A stretch of 64,000 nucleotides of DNA from Saccharothrix deserti. GTDB taxonomy: Bacteria > Actinomycetota > Actinomycetes > Mycobacteriales > Pseudonocardiaceae. The translations under genes were made by a program, and so were the position numbers. Under the pieces are notes generated by a model. That model saw only the letters and a list, made by a program, of their open reading frames with translations, was not told the DNA's origin and made no database searches. Location of the stretch: positions 62,001-126,000 of the forward strand of contig NZ_VKAB01000021.1 in assembly GCF_009769385.1 (NCBI RefSeq). The letters run 5' to 3'. Shown piece after piece: positions 9,721 to 17,698 of this stretch (position 1 is the stretch's first letter; every line of letters begins with the position of its first letter).

Positions 9721-9788
9721 ACCACGCGAGGTCGCCGACCTCCCGGGCGACCGAGCCCGCGACGCCGGAGGCGGCGCAATCCAACACA
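9721..9788 (+). repeat. Family 1 repeat flanks without the hairpin core (copy 1f)
   Basis: These 68 bp match the flanks of copy 1c (23131-23286) base for base, ending GGCGCAATCCAACACAGC, but lack exactly the 70 bp between the two GCCG words of 1c. It looks like an empty or excised site. It lies between dapE and the LOG gene, followed by a second CAATTCAACACAG-like word. Confidence 0.85.
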
Positions 9789-9820
9789 GCCCGCAATTCA
9801 ACACAGCTAGACTCCCGGCA

Positions 9821-10585
9821 ATGACGGACAGCGTGGACGAGCACCCCAGGGAGAAGCAGCGCGGACCGGTCGTCCTGCGTCGCGAGCGCCGCGATGAGCT
9901 GACCACCACGGACCAGCGGCTGCTGGACTCGCGCGGACCGAGCGACTGGGTGCACACCGACCCGTGGCGCGTCCTGCGCATCCAGGCGGAGTTCGTGGAG
10001 GGTTTCGGCGCGCTGGCCGAGGTGCCGAGCGCGGTGACCGTGTTCGGTTCCGCCCGCACCGGCCGCGACCACCCCGAGTACGAGACCGGCCGCAAGCTGG
10101 GCGGCGCGCTGGCCGAGGCCGGGTTCGCGGTGATCACCGGCGGCGGTCCGGGCGCGATGGAGGCGGTCAACCGGGGCTGTTCGGAGGCGGGCGGGTTCTC
10201 CATCGGCCTGGGCATCGAGCTGCCGTTCGAGCAGGGCCTGAACCCGTGGGTCGACCTCGGGGTGAACTTCCGCTACTTCTTCGTGCGCAAGACCATGTTC
10301 ATCAAGTACTCGCAGGCGTTCATCTGCCTGCCGGGCGGGTTCGGCACGCTGGACGAGCTGTTCGAGGCGCTGACCCTGGTGCAGACGAAGAAGGTCACCA
10401 AGTTCCCGGTGGTGCTGTTCGGCAAGGCTTACTGGCAGGGCCTGTACGACTGGGTGCGCGACTCGGTGCTGGCCAGCGGCAAGGTCAGCGAGAAGGACCT
10501 GGACCTGCTGTACCTGACCGACGACATCGACGACGCGGTGCGCGTGGTGAACGACGCGCACAAGGCGTGGGCGGACGCGCATTGA
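9821..10585 (+). CDS. LOG-family (TIGR00730) Rossmann-fold nucleotide hydrolase-like protein
   Basis: A 254-residue protein with the LOG (lysine decarboxylase-like/cytokinin-activating) fold. It carries GGGPGAMEAVNRG near residue 107 and PGGFGTLDELFE near 171, the PGGxGTxxE motif that defines the family. Family members cleave the N-glycosidic bond of nucleoside monophosphates; the true substrate here is unknown. The N-terminal ~60 residues are a charged extension with a conserved-looking DWVHTDPWRVLRIQ block, typical of the longer actinobacterial paralog. The stop overlaps the next gene, a second LOG protein. A LOG gene follows dapE in M. tuberculosis (Rv1205). Confidence 0.9.
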   Translation: MTDSVDEHPREKQRGPVVLRRERRDELTTTDQRLLDSRGPSDWVHTDPWRVLRIQAEFVEGFGALAEVPSAVTVFGSARTGRDHPEYETGRKLGGALAEAGFAVITGGGPGAMEAVNRGCSEAGGFSIGLGIELPFEQGLNPWVDLGVNFRYFFVRKTMFIKYSQAFICLPGGFGTLDELFEALTLVQTKKVTKFPVVLFGKAYWQGLYDWVRDSVLASGKVSEKDLDLLYLTDDIDDAVRVVNDAHKAWADAH

Positions 10586-11115
10586 TCACGGTCACGGTGT
10601 ACTGCGGGTCGTTGCGGACGGTCCCGGACAGCTACCTGGAGTTGGCGGCCGAGGTGGGCAAGCGCATCGCGGCCCGCGGCTGGGCGTTGGCGTGGGGCGG
10701 TGGCCGCACGTCGATGATGGGCGCGGTGGCGCGGGCGGCCCGTGAGGGCGGGGCCCGCACCACCGGGGTGATCCCGCGCGGCCTGGTGGACCGCGAGCTG
10801 GCCGACTCGGACGCCGACGACCTGCTGGTGGTCGACAACATGCGCGACCGCAAGGCGCTGATGGAGGCGCACGGCGACGCGTTCCTGGCGCTGCCCGGCG
10901 GCATCGGCACCTGCGAGGAGCTGTTCGAGGTGTGGACGTCACGGGTGCTGGCCATGCACGCCAAGCCGGTGGTGCTGCTCGACGTGGACGGCCACTACCG
11001 CGGCCTGCTGGAGTGGCTGACCGAGCTGAACGGGCGCGGGTTCGTGTCCCGGTTCGCGCTGGACTCGCTGGTGGTCACCGACGACGTGGACGCCGCACTC
11101 GACGCTTGTGTCTAA
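10582..11115 (+). CDS. LOG-family cytokinin riboside 5'-monophosphate phosphoribohydrolase-like protein
   Basis: A 177-residue short-form LOG protein. It shows WGGGRTSMMGAVARAA near residue 38 and PGGIGTCEELFE near 98, the catalytic PGGxGTxxE motif. This short form is closest to Rv1205-type enzymes that release cytokinin-like bases from N6-modified AMP. The probable start is TTG at 10582, overlapping the upstream stop (TTGA); a GTG at 10597 is an alternative. Two adjacent LOG paralogs, one long and one short, are coupled by overlap and may act together. A family 1 repeat begins at its stop. Confidence 0.88.
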   Translation: MITVTVYCGSLRTVPDSYLELAAEVGKRIAARGWALAWGGGRTSMMGAVARAAREGGARTTGVIPRGLVDRELADSDADDLLVVDNMRDRKALMEAHGDAFLALPGGIGTCEELFEVWTSRVLAMHAKPVVLLDVDGHYRGLLEWLTELNGRGFVSRFALDSLVVTDDVDAALDACV

Positions 11116-11245
11116 TTGCCGCTGCTCCGCAGACGGCGGGCGAGGTCGCCAGAGGTCGGCCGCTCGCGCCTGATTTTCCGACGATCGAAAAGCGTGATCG
11201 CCGGAAAATGAGTCGCGAACGACCGACGCGACCTCGCGGGTTGAC
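11115..11245 (+). repeat. Family 1 palindromic repeat, copy 1b
   Basis: The core stem TTTTCCGACGATC (11174-11186) pairs with GATCGCCGGAAAA (11196-11208) around GAAAAGCGT. Outer arms are 11155-11173 and 11209-11227. Relative to copy 1a, the T-to-C change in one arm is matched by A-to-G in the other, preserving pairing. It starts with GCCGCTGCTCCGCAGACGGC and lies between convergent genes. Confidence 0.9.
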
Positions 11246-11259
11246 CGTCAGCTGCCCCC

Positions 11260-12303
11260 TCAGCTGACCTGGGCCTCGTCGAGGCCGCGGGCGGTGGCGA
11301 GGCGGGTGGCCTCCTCGGCGAACATGTCGACGTCCAGCGGCACGAACGGCGAGATCTTGACGTCCAGCCGGGAGCCGTTCACCTTGGCCTGCCAGGTGCC
11401 CAGGATCTCCCCGTCCACGAGCAGCGCGCCGCGTCGGCCCAGGATGCGCCACACCTCCTTCTGGTGCGCCTTGTCGGGCACCAGCAGGTCGCGGTCGCGG
11501 GCGTTGAGATACGGGTCGAGCGGTGGCAGCAGCCGCACCACCTCGGGTTCCGGCGGGTTCTCGAACGCCTCGATCCGGTCGGCGGGCAGCCACGCGCGCT
11601 TGGAGATCGCGACCAGGTCGTCCGGCCACACGTCCTTCACCTCGCGCACCGGCGCGCCGGAGTAGTGCGCCACCTCGGACGGCCCGGCGGGGCCGTGCAG
11701 CCGCAGGTAGTCCGCGATCAGGGTGTCGAAGCCGTGGGAGGCGTCGGGCACGTCCTGCCGGTTCTCCAGCGGCACGAACGTCACGGTCTTCTCCGCCGGG
11801 TCGAACCGCAGGCCGGCGGGCAGCACGGCGAGCCGGAAGATCGGGTCGAACACGTGCGTGGCGTCGCAACCCCGGCACCAGCCGGTGACCTCGGGACGCA
11901 CCTTCGGCGTGAGCCGGGACGACGCCTCGCCCTTAGTCATCGGCTTCTCCACCACCGACCGCAGGGCCGACGCGACCTCGTGCAGCACCTCCAGCCCGTT
12001 GTCGACGGGCGGCCGGCTCATCCGGGCCACCGCGTCGGCGTCGCTCAACGGCCACAGCCGCGCCGCCAACGCCGGCACGTCGTCGGCCCGGTGCCAGTGC
12101 GGCGCGCCCCGCACGCTCCACGTGAGGGTGAAGGCGTCCAGATCGGGCACGCGGTCCAGCCGCGCCACCAGCGTGGGCACGGCCGACCGCTCCGAGTCCT
12201 GCAGCCCGAGGTCGAACACCCGCAGGTCGGACGCCTCGGTGGTGGTGCGGTCGAACTGGTGCGCGGCGACCCGGTAGGCGATCACCCGTTCCCGGTCAGC
12301 CAA
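11260..12303 (-). CDS. Winged-helix DNA-binding domain protein (HTH_42/AlkZ-like)
   Basis: A 347-residue protein of the HTH_42 (winged helix DNA-binding) family. That family includes the Streptomyces interstrand-crosslink glycosylase AlkZ/YcaQ and many uncharacterised actinobacterial members. Visible features are the N-terminal VAAHQF block near residue 13, the middle WCRGCDATHVF segment near 142, and a C-terminal LLPPLDPYLNARDRDLLVP block near 263. The conserved QxQ/QxD catalytic motif of AlkZ is not evident, so glycosylase activity should not be assumed. It overlaps the DUF3224 gene upstream by 8 bp and is probably co-transcribed with it. Confidence 0.8.
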   Translation of the reverse strand: MADRERVIAYRVAAHQFDRTTTEASDLRVFDLGLQDSERSAVPTLVARLDRVPDLDAFTLTWSVRGAPHWHRADDVPALAARLWPLSDADAVARMSRPPVDNGLEVLHEVASALRSVVEKPMTKGEASSRLTPKVRPEVTGWCRGCDATHVFDPIFRLAVLPAGLRFDPAEKTVTFVPLENRQDVPDASHGFDTLIADYLRLHGPAGPSEVAHYSGAPVREVKDVWPDDLVAISKRAWLPADRIEAFENPPEPEVVRLLPPLDPYLNARDRDLLVPDKAHQKEVWRILGRRGALLVDGEILGTWQAKVNGSRLDVKISPFVPLDVDMFAEEATRLATARGLDEAQVS

Positions 12304-12667
12304 GGTCGTGGTCCAGGGTGATCAGCTCGTGCTCCAGCCGGGCCGTGCCGGAGATCCCGGCCAGCTCGCCGGTGCCCGATCCGGGCACGACGTGGCCCCA
12401 GAACTGCGCGCCGTCCGCCGACATGACGGCGCCGTGCTGGAGCACGAACGTCCCCGACCGGCCGTCGACGGTGCCGACGAACCGCTCGGTGCCCACGTAG
12501 CCCGCCGAGCCCTCCGACGGTTGGCACGTCGTCAGCTCGGCGGTGCTCGTGCCCTCCATGACCCCGCTGTACGCCTTGTCCACGAGCACCCGGCCCAGCT
12601 GCGGCTCCGCCTCGTCGTAGACGGTCTGGTCCCATCTGGTGATCTTGAACGTCGACTTCGATTCCAT
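12296..12667 (-). CDS. DUF3224 domain protein
   Basis: A 123-residue beta-rich protein matching the DUF3224 pattern: an N-terminal WDQTVYDEAEPQLGRV block, then AYSGVMEGTSTAELTT, and a C-terminal GTGELAGISGTARLEHE. Proteins of this type resemble the allene-oxide-cyclase-like barrel; no biochemical role is established. I prefer ATG 12667 to ATG 12697 because homology begins there and CAGGAT lies 7 bases upstream. It overlaps the winged-helix gene, implying co-expression. A family 2 repeat begins about 50 bp upstream. Confidence 0.75.
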   Translation of the reverse strand: MESKSTFKITRWDQTVYDEAEPQLGRVLVDKAYSGVMEGTSTAELTTCQPSEGSAGYVGTERFVGTVDGRSGTFVLQHGAVMSADGAQFWGHVVPGSGTGELAGISGTARLEHELITLDHDLG

Positions 12668-12715
12668 GCCGGGAATCCTGGCAGGAAATCCTGTCAACCG
12701 CCGTCAGCTATCCAC

Positions 12716-12825
12716 AGCTCGCGCGGTTGTCCACAGGCCGGTTCCGACCGCCCGGCGTTGTCGGTCCGTTCTGGCAGGATCAAAAACAGGGATCCCCTGG
12801 GCGGGGACCTCTGCGGAGCCAGGCC
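12716..12825 (+). repeat. Family 2 repeat, copy A (DnaA-box-like word, damage-promoter-like word, hairpin)
   Basis: TTGTCCACAG occupies 12727-12736. TTGTCGGTC (12758-12766) is followed after 8 bases by CAGGAT (12775-12780). Then comes a hairpin, CAGGGATCCCC (12787-12797) with GGGGACCTCTG (12803-12813). The same three-part layout with identical 8-base spacing recurs in copies B, C and D, always on the plus strand. Confidence 0.85.
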
Positions 12826-12836
12826 GGGGCAACGTC

Positions 12837-12900
12837 GGAGCGGTGCCGGAGCGGTGCCGGAGCGGTGCAGGGGCGATGCCGGAGGCGACGTCGGGGCGCG
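12837..12900 (+). repeat. Short tandem repeats in the 3' flank of the hydrolase gene
   Basis: Roughly 12-bp units of the form GGTGCCGGAGC recur four times with drift between family 2 copy A and the end of the secreted hydrolase gene. No coding or regulatory function is evident. Confidence 0.6.
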
Positions 12901-12930
12901 TCGGTCGGCCCGCCCCGTGCCGGAAGCGGG

Positions 12931-14421
12931 TCAGCCGCGCGGCACCGCCAGCCACGAATCCGCGCCGAACACCACCGACGAGCCGGCCGTGCTGGAACCG
13001 CCGTACCGGGCGTCCACGGTGTCCACCACCAACACCAGCCGGTTGCCCGCCGACACGTTCCACACCACCGGCTCGAGGTCCAGGCCGACGGTTCGCGTGC
13101 CGGCGCCGGTGAGCGTCACCGGCTTGTGCGTGACCAGCGCCCCCAGCCCCAGCGGGTTCACCTCGTACAAGTATGCGTAGAGCGTGGTCTTGGCGGCGCT
13201 CGGCGTCACGGTGAGGTGCGCGCGTGCCGTGCCGCTGACCGTGGTGGCGCTCCACTGCACCGGCCCCCACCACACCGCCGCCGCACCCGGGTCGATCAAC
13301 GGCGTCGCGACGCCCACCGGGATCTTCAGGAAGCCCTGCAAAGCGCCCGACACCAGAACCGTGCCGCTCTCCGCGATGGTCGGCCGGCCGGCGTCGATCC
13401 GGTCCGCCGTCAACGGCACCGTGTCGGTCCGGGCGGTGGCCGCCGCCCACGACGGGAACGAGCGCCAGCCGCCGCCGTTGTTCGGCTTGACCTGCACCGG
13501 GTGCTCGCGGTCGATGCCGTTGTCGACGCCCTTGAGGTGGTGGTCGAACCAGCGGCCGACGGACGTCCAGATCTCGTTGGGCAGCCCGGCCGCGCCGAAC
13601 AGCTCGGCGGTGGCGTGGTCGCCGGGCGACAGCATGAGCCGCTTCGAGCCGCTCAGCGCGCCGAAGAAGTCCGTGATCTGGCTCGGCGCGAACAGCCCGT
13701 CGTTCCACGCGTTGCCGATCATCACAGCGGCCCTGATGGACGACACCTTCGACGCGGGGGAACGGGGCGGCGAGATCGGCAGGACGTCCTCGAACCGGCC
13801 CTCCCGGTAGGCGGACTCCGCCGCGCGCAGCTCCGGCCCCGGCCGGCCGGTCAGGTGCCCGGCGGCCAGCAGCAGTTCGACGGCCTGCGCGTTGACCGTC
13901 TCGTTCGGGTAGAGCGAACGGGCCAGGTCGGTCCACGTGCTGAGCGCGGTCACGGCCTTGATCCGCGGGTCGGCCGCGGCGGCGAGCAGGGACTGGCCCG
14001 CGCCGTAGGAGATGCCGCCGACGCCGATGCGCGCCGGGTCGCCACCGGCCCGCGCGATGCCCCAGTCGATCACCCGGCTGACGTCGGCCACGGTGTCCGG
14101 CCCGGCCACGTCGATCTCGCCCGCCGAGTCGTGGAAGCCGCGCGAGGTGTAGCTGATCACCGAGTAGCCGGACTCGTAGGCGAGCCTGGCCGCCGCGCCG
14201 ACGTACTCGATGTTGTTCACGCCCCAGCTCGACGGCAGCACGAGCAGCGGGAACGGTCCGCTGCCGCGTCCGGTCGGCGTGACGACGAAGGCCTTGAGCG
14301 GGGTGCCGCCCTGGCCGGGGATGGTCTCGTAGGCCACCGCGAAACCGGGCGCGGCCTGGGCGGGTGGCGCCAGGACGAGCGCCACGAGGGCGGCGAGCAG
14401 CAGGGAGAGTGATCGGCGCAC
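12931..14421 (-). CDS. Secreted CocE/NonD-family hydrolase with PepX-type C-terminal domain
   Basis: A 496-residue exported alpha/beta hydrolase. The N-terminus is a Sec signal peptide (RRSLSLLLAALVALVLAPP, cleavage after AQA). The nucleophile elbow is GGISYGAGQSLL near residue 150; GNAWNDGLF and PGDHAT near 235-270 fit the aspartate and histidine of the catalytic triad. The last ~170 residues form a jelly-roll like that of X-prolyl dipeptidyl peptidase/CocE. The GTG at 14421 is chosen for its AAGGAGG site 6 bases upstream; an ATG 30 bp further up lacks one. The substrate may be an ester or peptide. A 14-bp palindrome upstream (14482-14495) may be its operator. Confidence 0.85.
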   Translation of the reverse strand: MRRSLSLLLAALVALVLAPPAQAAPGFAVAYETIPGQGGTPLKAFVVTPTGRGSGPFPLLVLPSSWGVNNIEYVGAAARLAYESGYSVISYTSRGFHDSAGEIDVAGPDTVADVSRVIDWGIARAGGDPARIGVGGISYGAGQSLLAAAADPRIKAVTALSTWTDLARSLYPNETVNAQAVELLLAAGHLTGRPGPELRAAESAYREGRFEDVLPISPPRSPASKVSSIRAAVMIGNAWNDGLFAPSQITDFFGALSGSKRLMLSPGDHATAELFGAAGLPNEIWTSVGRWFDHHLKGVDNGIDREHPVQVKPNNGGGWRSFPSWAAATARTDTVPLTADRIDAGRPTIAESGTVLVSGALQGFLKIPVGVATPLIDPGAAAVWWGPVQWSATTVSGTARAHLTVTPSAAKTTLYAYLYEVNPLGLGALVTHKPVTLTGAGTRTVGLDLEPVVWNVSAGNRLVLVVDTVDARYGGSSTAGSSVVFGADSWLAVPRG

Positions 14422-14481
14422 GAGGTCCTCCTTGACCGTGACCGGGATCACGCAGGGTGTTACCGGTGAGTAAACACCGAG

Positions 14482-14495
14482 CTACTCGCGAGTAG
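14482..14495. promoter_or_regulatory. Perfect palindrome CTACTCGCGAGTAG, possible operator
   Basis: This 14-bp perfect palindrome lies between the divergent hydrolase and folP2-like genes. Size and style fit a TetR-type operator. The regulator is not identified, and no TetR gene is nearby. Confidence 0.4.
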
Positions 14496-14547
14496 TAACG
14501 GCCTGTGACGCAGCTCACCGCCACGTGTGACGTGGCACGATGCGGTC

Positions 14548-15411
14548 ATGCTGCGGTTCGGTTCACGGGAGGTCGCGCACGACCGCGCGTTGGTGATGGC
14601 GATCGTCAACCGCACGCGCGACTCGTTCTACGACCGCGGCGCGACGTTCGACGACGCCGCCGCCATGGCCGCCGTGGACCGGGCGGTCGCCGACGGCGCG
14701 GACATCGTCGACATCGGCGGGGTGAAGGCGGGTTCCAAGGGCGAGGTGGTGGACGCGGCCGAGGAGGCGCGGCGGGTCGTGCCGTTCGTCGCGGCGGTCC
14801 GCGAACGGCACCCGGACCTGGTGATCAGCGTCGACACGTGGCGGCACGAGGTCGGGCGCTCGGTGTGCGCGGTGGGCGCGGACCTGATCAACGACACGTG
14901 GGCGGGCGCGGACCCGGCGTTGGCCGAGGTGGCGGCGGAGTTCGGCGTGGGCATCGTCTGCTCGCACACCGGCGGTCTGGAGCCGCGCACCGACCCGCAC
15001 CGCGTCCGGTACACCGACGTGGTGGCGTCCGTGGCGGCGGAACTCGTCGAGCGGGCCGAGCGGATGGTGGCGCTGGGCGTGCCGGCCGAGGGTGTGCTGA
15101 TCGACCCGACCCACGACTTCGGCAAGAACACGTGGCACGGTTTGGAGTTGCTGCGGCGGCTGGACGAGCTGGTGGCCACCGGGTGGCCGGTGCTGATGGC
15201 GTTGTCCAACAAGGACTTCGTCGGCGAGACGCTGGGCACGGGGGTGGAGGACCGGGTGGACGGCACGCTGGCCGCGACGTCGGTGGCCGCGTGGGCGGGC
15301 GCGAAGGTGTTCCGGGCGCACCAGGTGCGGCAGACCCGCCGGGTGGTGGAGATGGTGGCGAGCATCGCGGGCACCCGTCCGCCGGCGCGGGTGTTGAGGG
15401 CGCTGGCCTGA
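14548..15411 (+). CDS. folP2: FolP2-like dihydropteroate synthase homolog
   Basis: A 287-residue TIM-barrel protein of the dihydropteroate synthase family: MAIVNRTRDSFYDRG near residue 17, DIGGVKAGSKGE near 52, and DPTHDFGKNTWH near 188. The M. tuberculosis ortholog in the same position (Rv1207) is reported to lack DHPS activity, and the canonical DxxxxS(T)xPG is altered here (DIGGVKAGS), so folate synthesis should not be assumed. The ATG at 14548 follows CACGAT by 6 bases, with no Shine-Dalgarno. Its stop overlaps the gpgS ATG (TGATG), suggesting a link to methylglucose lipopolysaccharide synthesis. Confidence 0.85.
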   Translation: MLRFGSREVAHDRALVMAIVNRTRDSFYDRGATFDDAAAMAAVDRAVADGADIVDIGGVKAGSKGEVVDAAEEARRVVPFVAAVRERHPDLVISVDTWRHEVGRSVCAVGADLINDTWAGADPALAEVAAEFGVGIVCSHTGGLEPRTDPHRVRYTDVVASVAAELVERAERMVALGVPAEGVLIDPTHDFGKNTWHGLELLRRLDELVATGWPVLMALSNKDFVGETLGTGVEDRVDGTLAATSVAAWAGAKVFRAHQVRQTRRVVEMVASIAGTRPPARVLRALA

Positions 15412-16310
15412 TGCCGGACTGGTTCACGTCCAACACCTGGCAGAGTCCTTCTTGGACGGTGTCGGAGTTGGTGGCTCGCAAGGGAAGTCGCACGGTCAGC
15501 GTGGTGCTGCCCGCGTTGGACGAAGAGGCGACGGTCGGCGCCGTGGTCGGCGTGGTGCGCCCGCTGCTGGGCGGTCTCGTGGACGAACTCGTGGTGGTGG
15601 ACTCGGGTTCCACCGACGACACGGTGGCGCGGGCGGTCGCGGCGGGCGCACGGGTGGTGCGGCGGACGGACGTGCTGCCGGAGTGGGAACCCCGGCCCGG
15701 CAAGGGTGAGGTGCTGTGGCGGTCGTTGGCGGCCACGTCGGGTGATGTGGTGGTGTTCCTGGACTCCGATCTGGTGGACCCGGACCCGGAGTTCGTGCCC
15801 GCGCTGCTCGGGCCCCTGCTGACGCGGGACGTGCACCTGGTGAAGGGCTTCTACCGGCGGCCGTTGCGGCTGGAGAGCACCGGTGGCGGTCGGGTCACCG
15901 AGCTGGCGGCCCGGCCGCTGCTCAACGCCCTGCGGCCGGAGTTGGCCGGGGTGGTGCAGCCGTTGGGCGGGGAGTACGCGGGGACGCGCGCGTTCCTGGA
16001 GTCGGTGCCGTTCGCGCCCGGTTACGGGGTGGAGATCGGGTTGCTGCTCGACGCGCACACCCGGTACGGGCTGGACGGGATCGCGCAGGTCAACCTGGGT
16101 GTGCGGAAGCACCGGAACCGGGATCTGCGGCAGCTCGGGGCGATGGCGGCTCAGATCACCGGCACCGTGCTGCGGCGGTGCGGTGTGCCGGTGGAGTCGT
16201 CCGAGTTGACGCAGTTCGTGCCGTTCGACGGCGAGTGGCTGCCGGCGACGGTGGACGTGTCGTGCGAGGACCGGCCCGCCATGCGCTCGGTGCTCCAGCG
16301 GTCGCGGTAG
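15411..16310 (+). CDS. gpgS: Glucosyl-3-phosphoglycerate synthase
   Basis: GpgS transfers glucose from NDP-glucose to 3-phosphoglycerate, the first step to 6-O-methylglucose lipopolysaccharide or glucosylglycerate. The 299-residue protein is a GT-A, GT81 enzyme: DEEATVGAVV near residue 35, the metal-binding DSD in VVFLDSDLVDPDPE near 115, and GGEYAGTRAFLESVPF near 185 with the catalytic aspartate/histidine region YGVEIGLLLDAH just after. It is one base-overlapped with the folP2-like gene, as in mycobacteria. Its last 160 bp are antisense to the 3' end of cydC. Confidence 0.93.
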   Translation: MPDWFTSNTWQSPSWTVSELVARKGSRTVSVVLPALDEEATVGAVVGVVRPLLGGLVDELVVVDSGSTDDTVARAVAAGARVVRRTDVLPEWEPRPGKGEVLWRSLAATSGDVVVFLDSDLVDPDPEFVPALLGPLLTRDVHLVKGFYRRPLRLESTGGGRVTELAARPLLNALRPELAGVVQPLGGEYAGTRAFLESVPFAPGYGVEIGLLLDAHTRYGLDGIAQVNLGVRKHRNRDLRQLGAMAAQITGTVLRRCGVPVESSELTQFVPFDGEWLPATVDVSCEDRPAMRSVLQRSR

Positions 16311-17698
16311 TAGCCGGGGGTCCCGATCAGGTCGGCGTGGGTGCCCTGTTGGGTGATGCGGCCGTCCTCGAACACCAGGATGCGGTCGAAGTCGACCAGG
16401 GGTGCGAGGCGGTGGGTGACGAGGACGACCGTTCGGGTGGCCTGGTCGAGCACGCGTTCCAGGACGGCGTCACCGTGGGCGATGGTCAGGCCTTCGACCG
16501 GTTCGTCCAGGAGCAGGACTTCGGGGTCGGCCAGCAGTGCTCGTGCGAGGAGCAGCCGTTGGCGTTGGCCGCCGGAGAGCGCGTCGCCGTTTTCGCCGAC
16601 GACCGTGTCCCACGGCACGTCCAGGTCCACCAGCGCGGCTACGCGGTCCAGGTCTTCCTGTGACGCCTCCGGGCGGGCGAAGCGGACGTTGGCCTCCACG
16701 GTGGCGTGGAAGACGTGGGCGTCGTCCAGCACGCCTTTGGCGATGCCGGGGTGGGCGGCGGCGAGCTCGCGCAGGAACGTGCTCTTCCCCGCGCCGCTCG
16801 CGCCCACGACCCCGACCCGGCCGACGGGCAGGTCTGCCTCCGGTGGCGCGGTTTCCTGCGCTGTTGCCAGCACTTCACGCACCCGGCGGACCGATCCGTG
16901 CACCTCGGCCCACCGTTGGGCGGCCGACGCCAGCGGCACCGTCACCTCCAGCACGGCGACCGATCCCAGCACGACGTGCGCGGGGGCGCCGGACCGAAGG
17001 AACGCCAACGCGACCCCGAACTGCACGACCACGGCCACGGCCGCCAGCACCGCCGTGCCGGACCCGCCCCGCCGTTCCCGTTCGGCCAGCGAGTCGACCA
17101 CGTGCCCGGTCGCGGCGAGCTCCCGTTCCAGCGCCCCGAACGCGGTCAGCTCGGCGGCGCCGTCCAGCAGCACGACGGTCCGCTCAGCCAACGCCGACCG
17201 CAACGGCGCAAGCGCCCGCAGGTGCCGCACCGCAAGCGCGTAAGCAGTCCACGGGATAACGCATACAGTAACCAATAACCCGACCAACAACGGCCACGCG
17301 AACCCGGTGGCCGCCAACGCGATCGCACCCACCACGAGCGCCACCACGCCCGGCAACAGGCAGCGCAACAACGCATCCTGCATACAGTCCACATCAGACA
17401 CAAGTCGGGTGAGCGCGTCACCGCCGTTCAACGGCCGGCGCAGCAACGAGTCGTAAACCCGTCCCCGAACCTCCGCGAGGTGCCGCAACACCGCCGAATG
17501 CCCGGCCAACCGCTCGGCATACCGCATACCGCCGCGTGCGACGGCCAACGCCCGCACCGCCACGATCGCCACCGTCAACGCGGACAACGGCGGCTGCTCG
17601 GCGGCCCGCATGATGAGCCACACGGCGGTGGTCATCAGCCCGATCCCGGCGAGTTCGGCGGCCACGCCGGCGGCCACCGCGAGCACGAGTCGTCTCAT
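16151..17698 (-). CDS. cydC: CydC: thiol-reductant ABC exporter subunit, shortened ATPase domain
   Basis: CydDC exports glutathione/cysteine-like thiols and is needed for cytochrome bd assembly. The 515-residue protein has an N-terminal six-helix membrane domain and a C-terminal ATPase: Walker A GASGAGKST, signature [15 protein letters not shown], Walker B VLLLDEP, H-loop VTHR. The ATPase is compact. The usual A-loop strand pair before Walker A is nearly absent (PPEADLPVGRVGVVGASG), and the Q-loop reads DDAHVF where the family has QDAHVF after a much longer insert. The last ~45 residues, after GYYRDRW, are a polar tail antisense to gpgS. The start overlaps cydD (ATGA). It may be partly degenerate. 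Confidence 0.85.
   Translation of the reverse strand: MRRLVLAVAAGVAAELAGIGLMTTAVWLIMRAAEQPPLSALTVAIVAVRALAVARGGMRYAERLAGHSAVLRHLAEVRGRVYDSLLRRPLNGGDALTRLVSDVDCMQDALLRCLLPGVVALVVGAIALAATGFAWPLLVGLLVTVCVIPWTAYALAVRHLRALAPLRSALAERTVVLLDGAAELTAFGALERELAATGHVVDSLAERERRGGSGTAVLAAVAVVVQFGVALAFLRSGAPAHVVLGSVAVLEVTVPLASAAQRWAEVHGSVRRVREVLATAQETAPPEADLPVGRVGVVGASGAGKSTFLRELAAAHPGIAKGVLDDAHVFHATVEANVRFARPEASQEDLDRVAALVDLDVPWDTVVGENGDALSGGQRQRLLLARALLADPEVLLLDEPVEGLTIAHGDAVLERVLDQATRTVVLVTHRLAPLVDFDRILVFEDGRITQQGTHADLIGTPGYYRDRWSTERMAGRSSHDTSTVAGSHSPSNGTNCVNSDDSTGTPHRRSTVPVI

Noticed and set aside
12787-12813. Family 2 hairpins as ordinary terminators
   Set aside because: Two copies do not follow a plus-strand gene end, one lies inside cydD, and each hairpin is part of a fixed longer module.
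14548-15411. Functional dihydropteroate synthase of folate synthesis
   Set aside because: The position and sequence fit FolP2, whose mycobacterial form is reported inactive as DHPS, and the substrate motif is altered. Kept as a homolog only.
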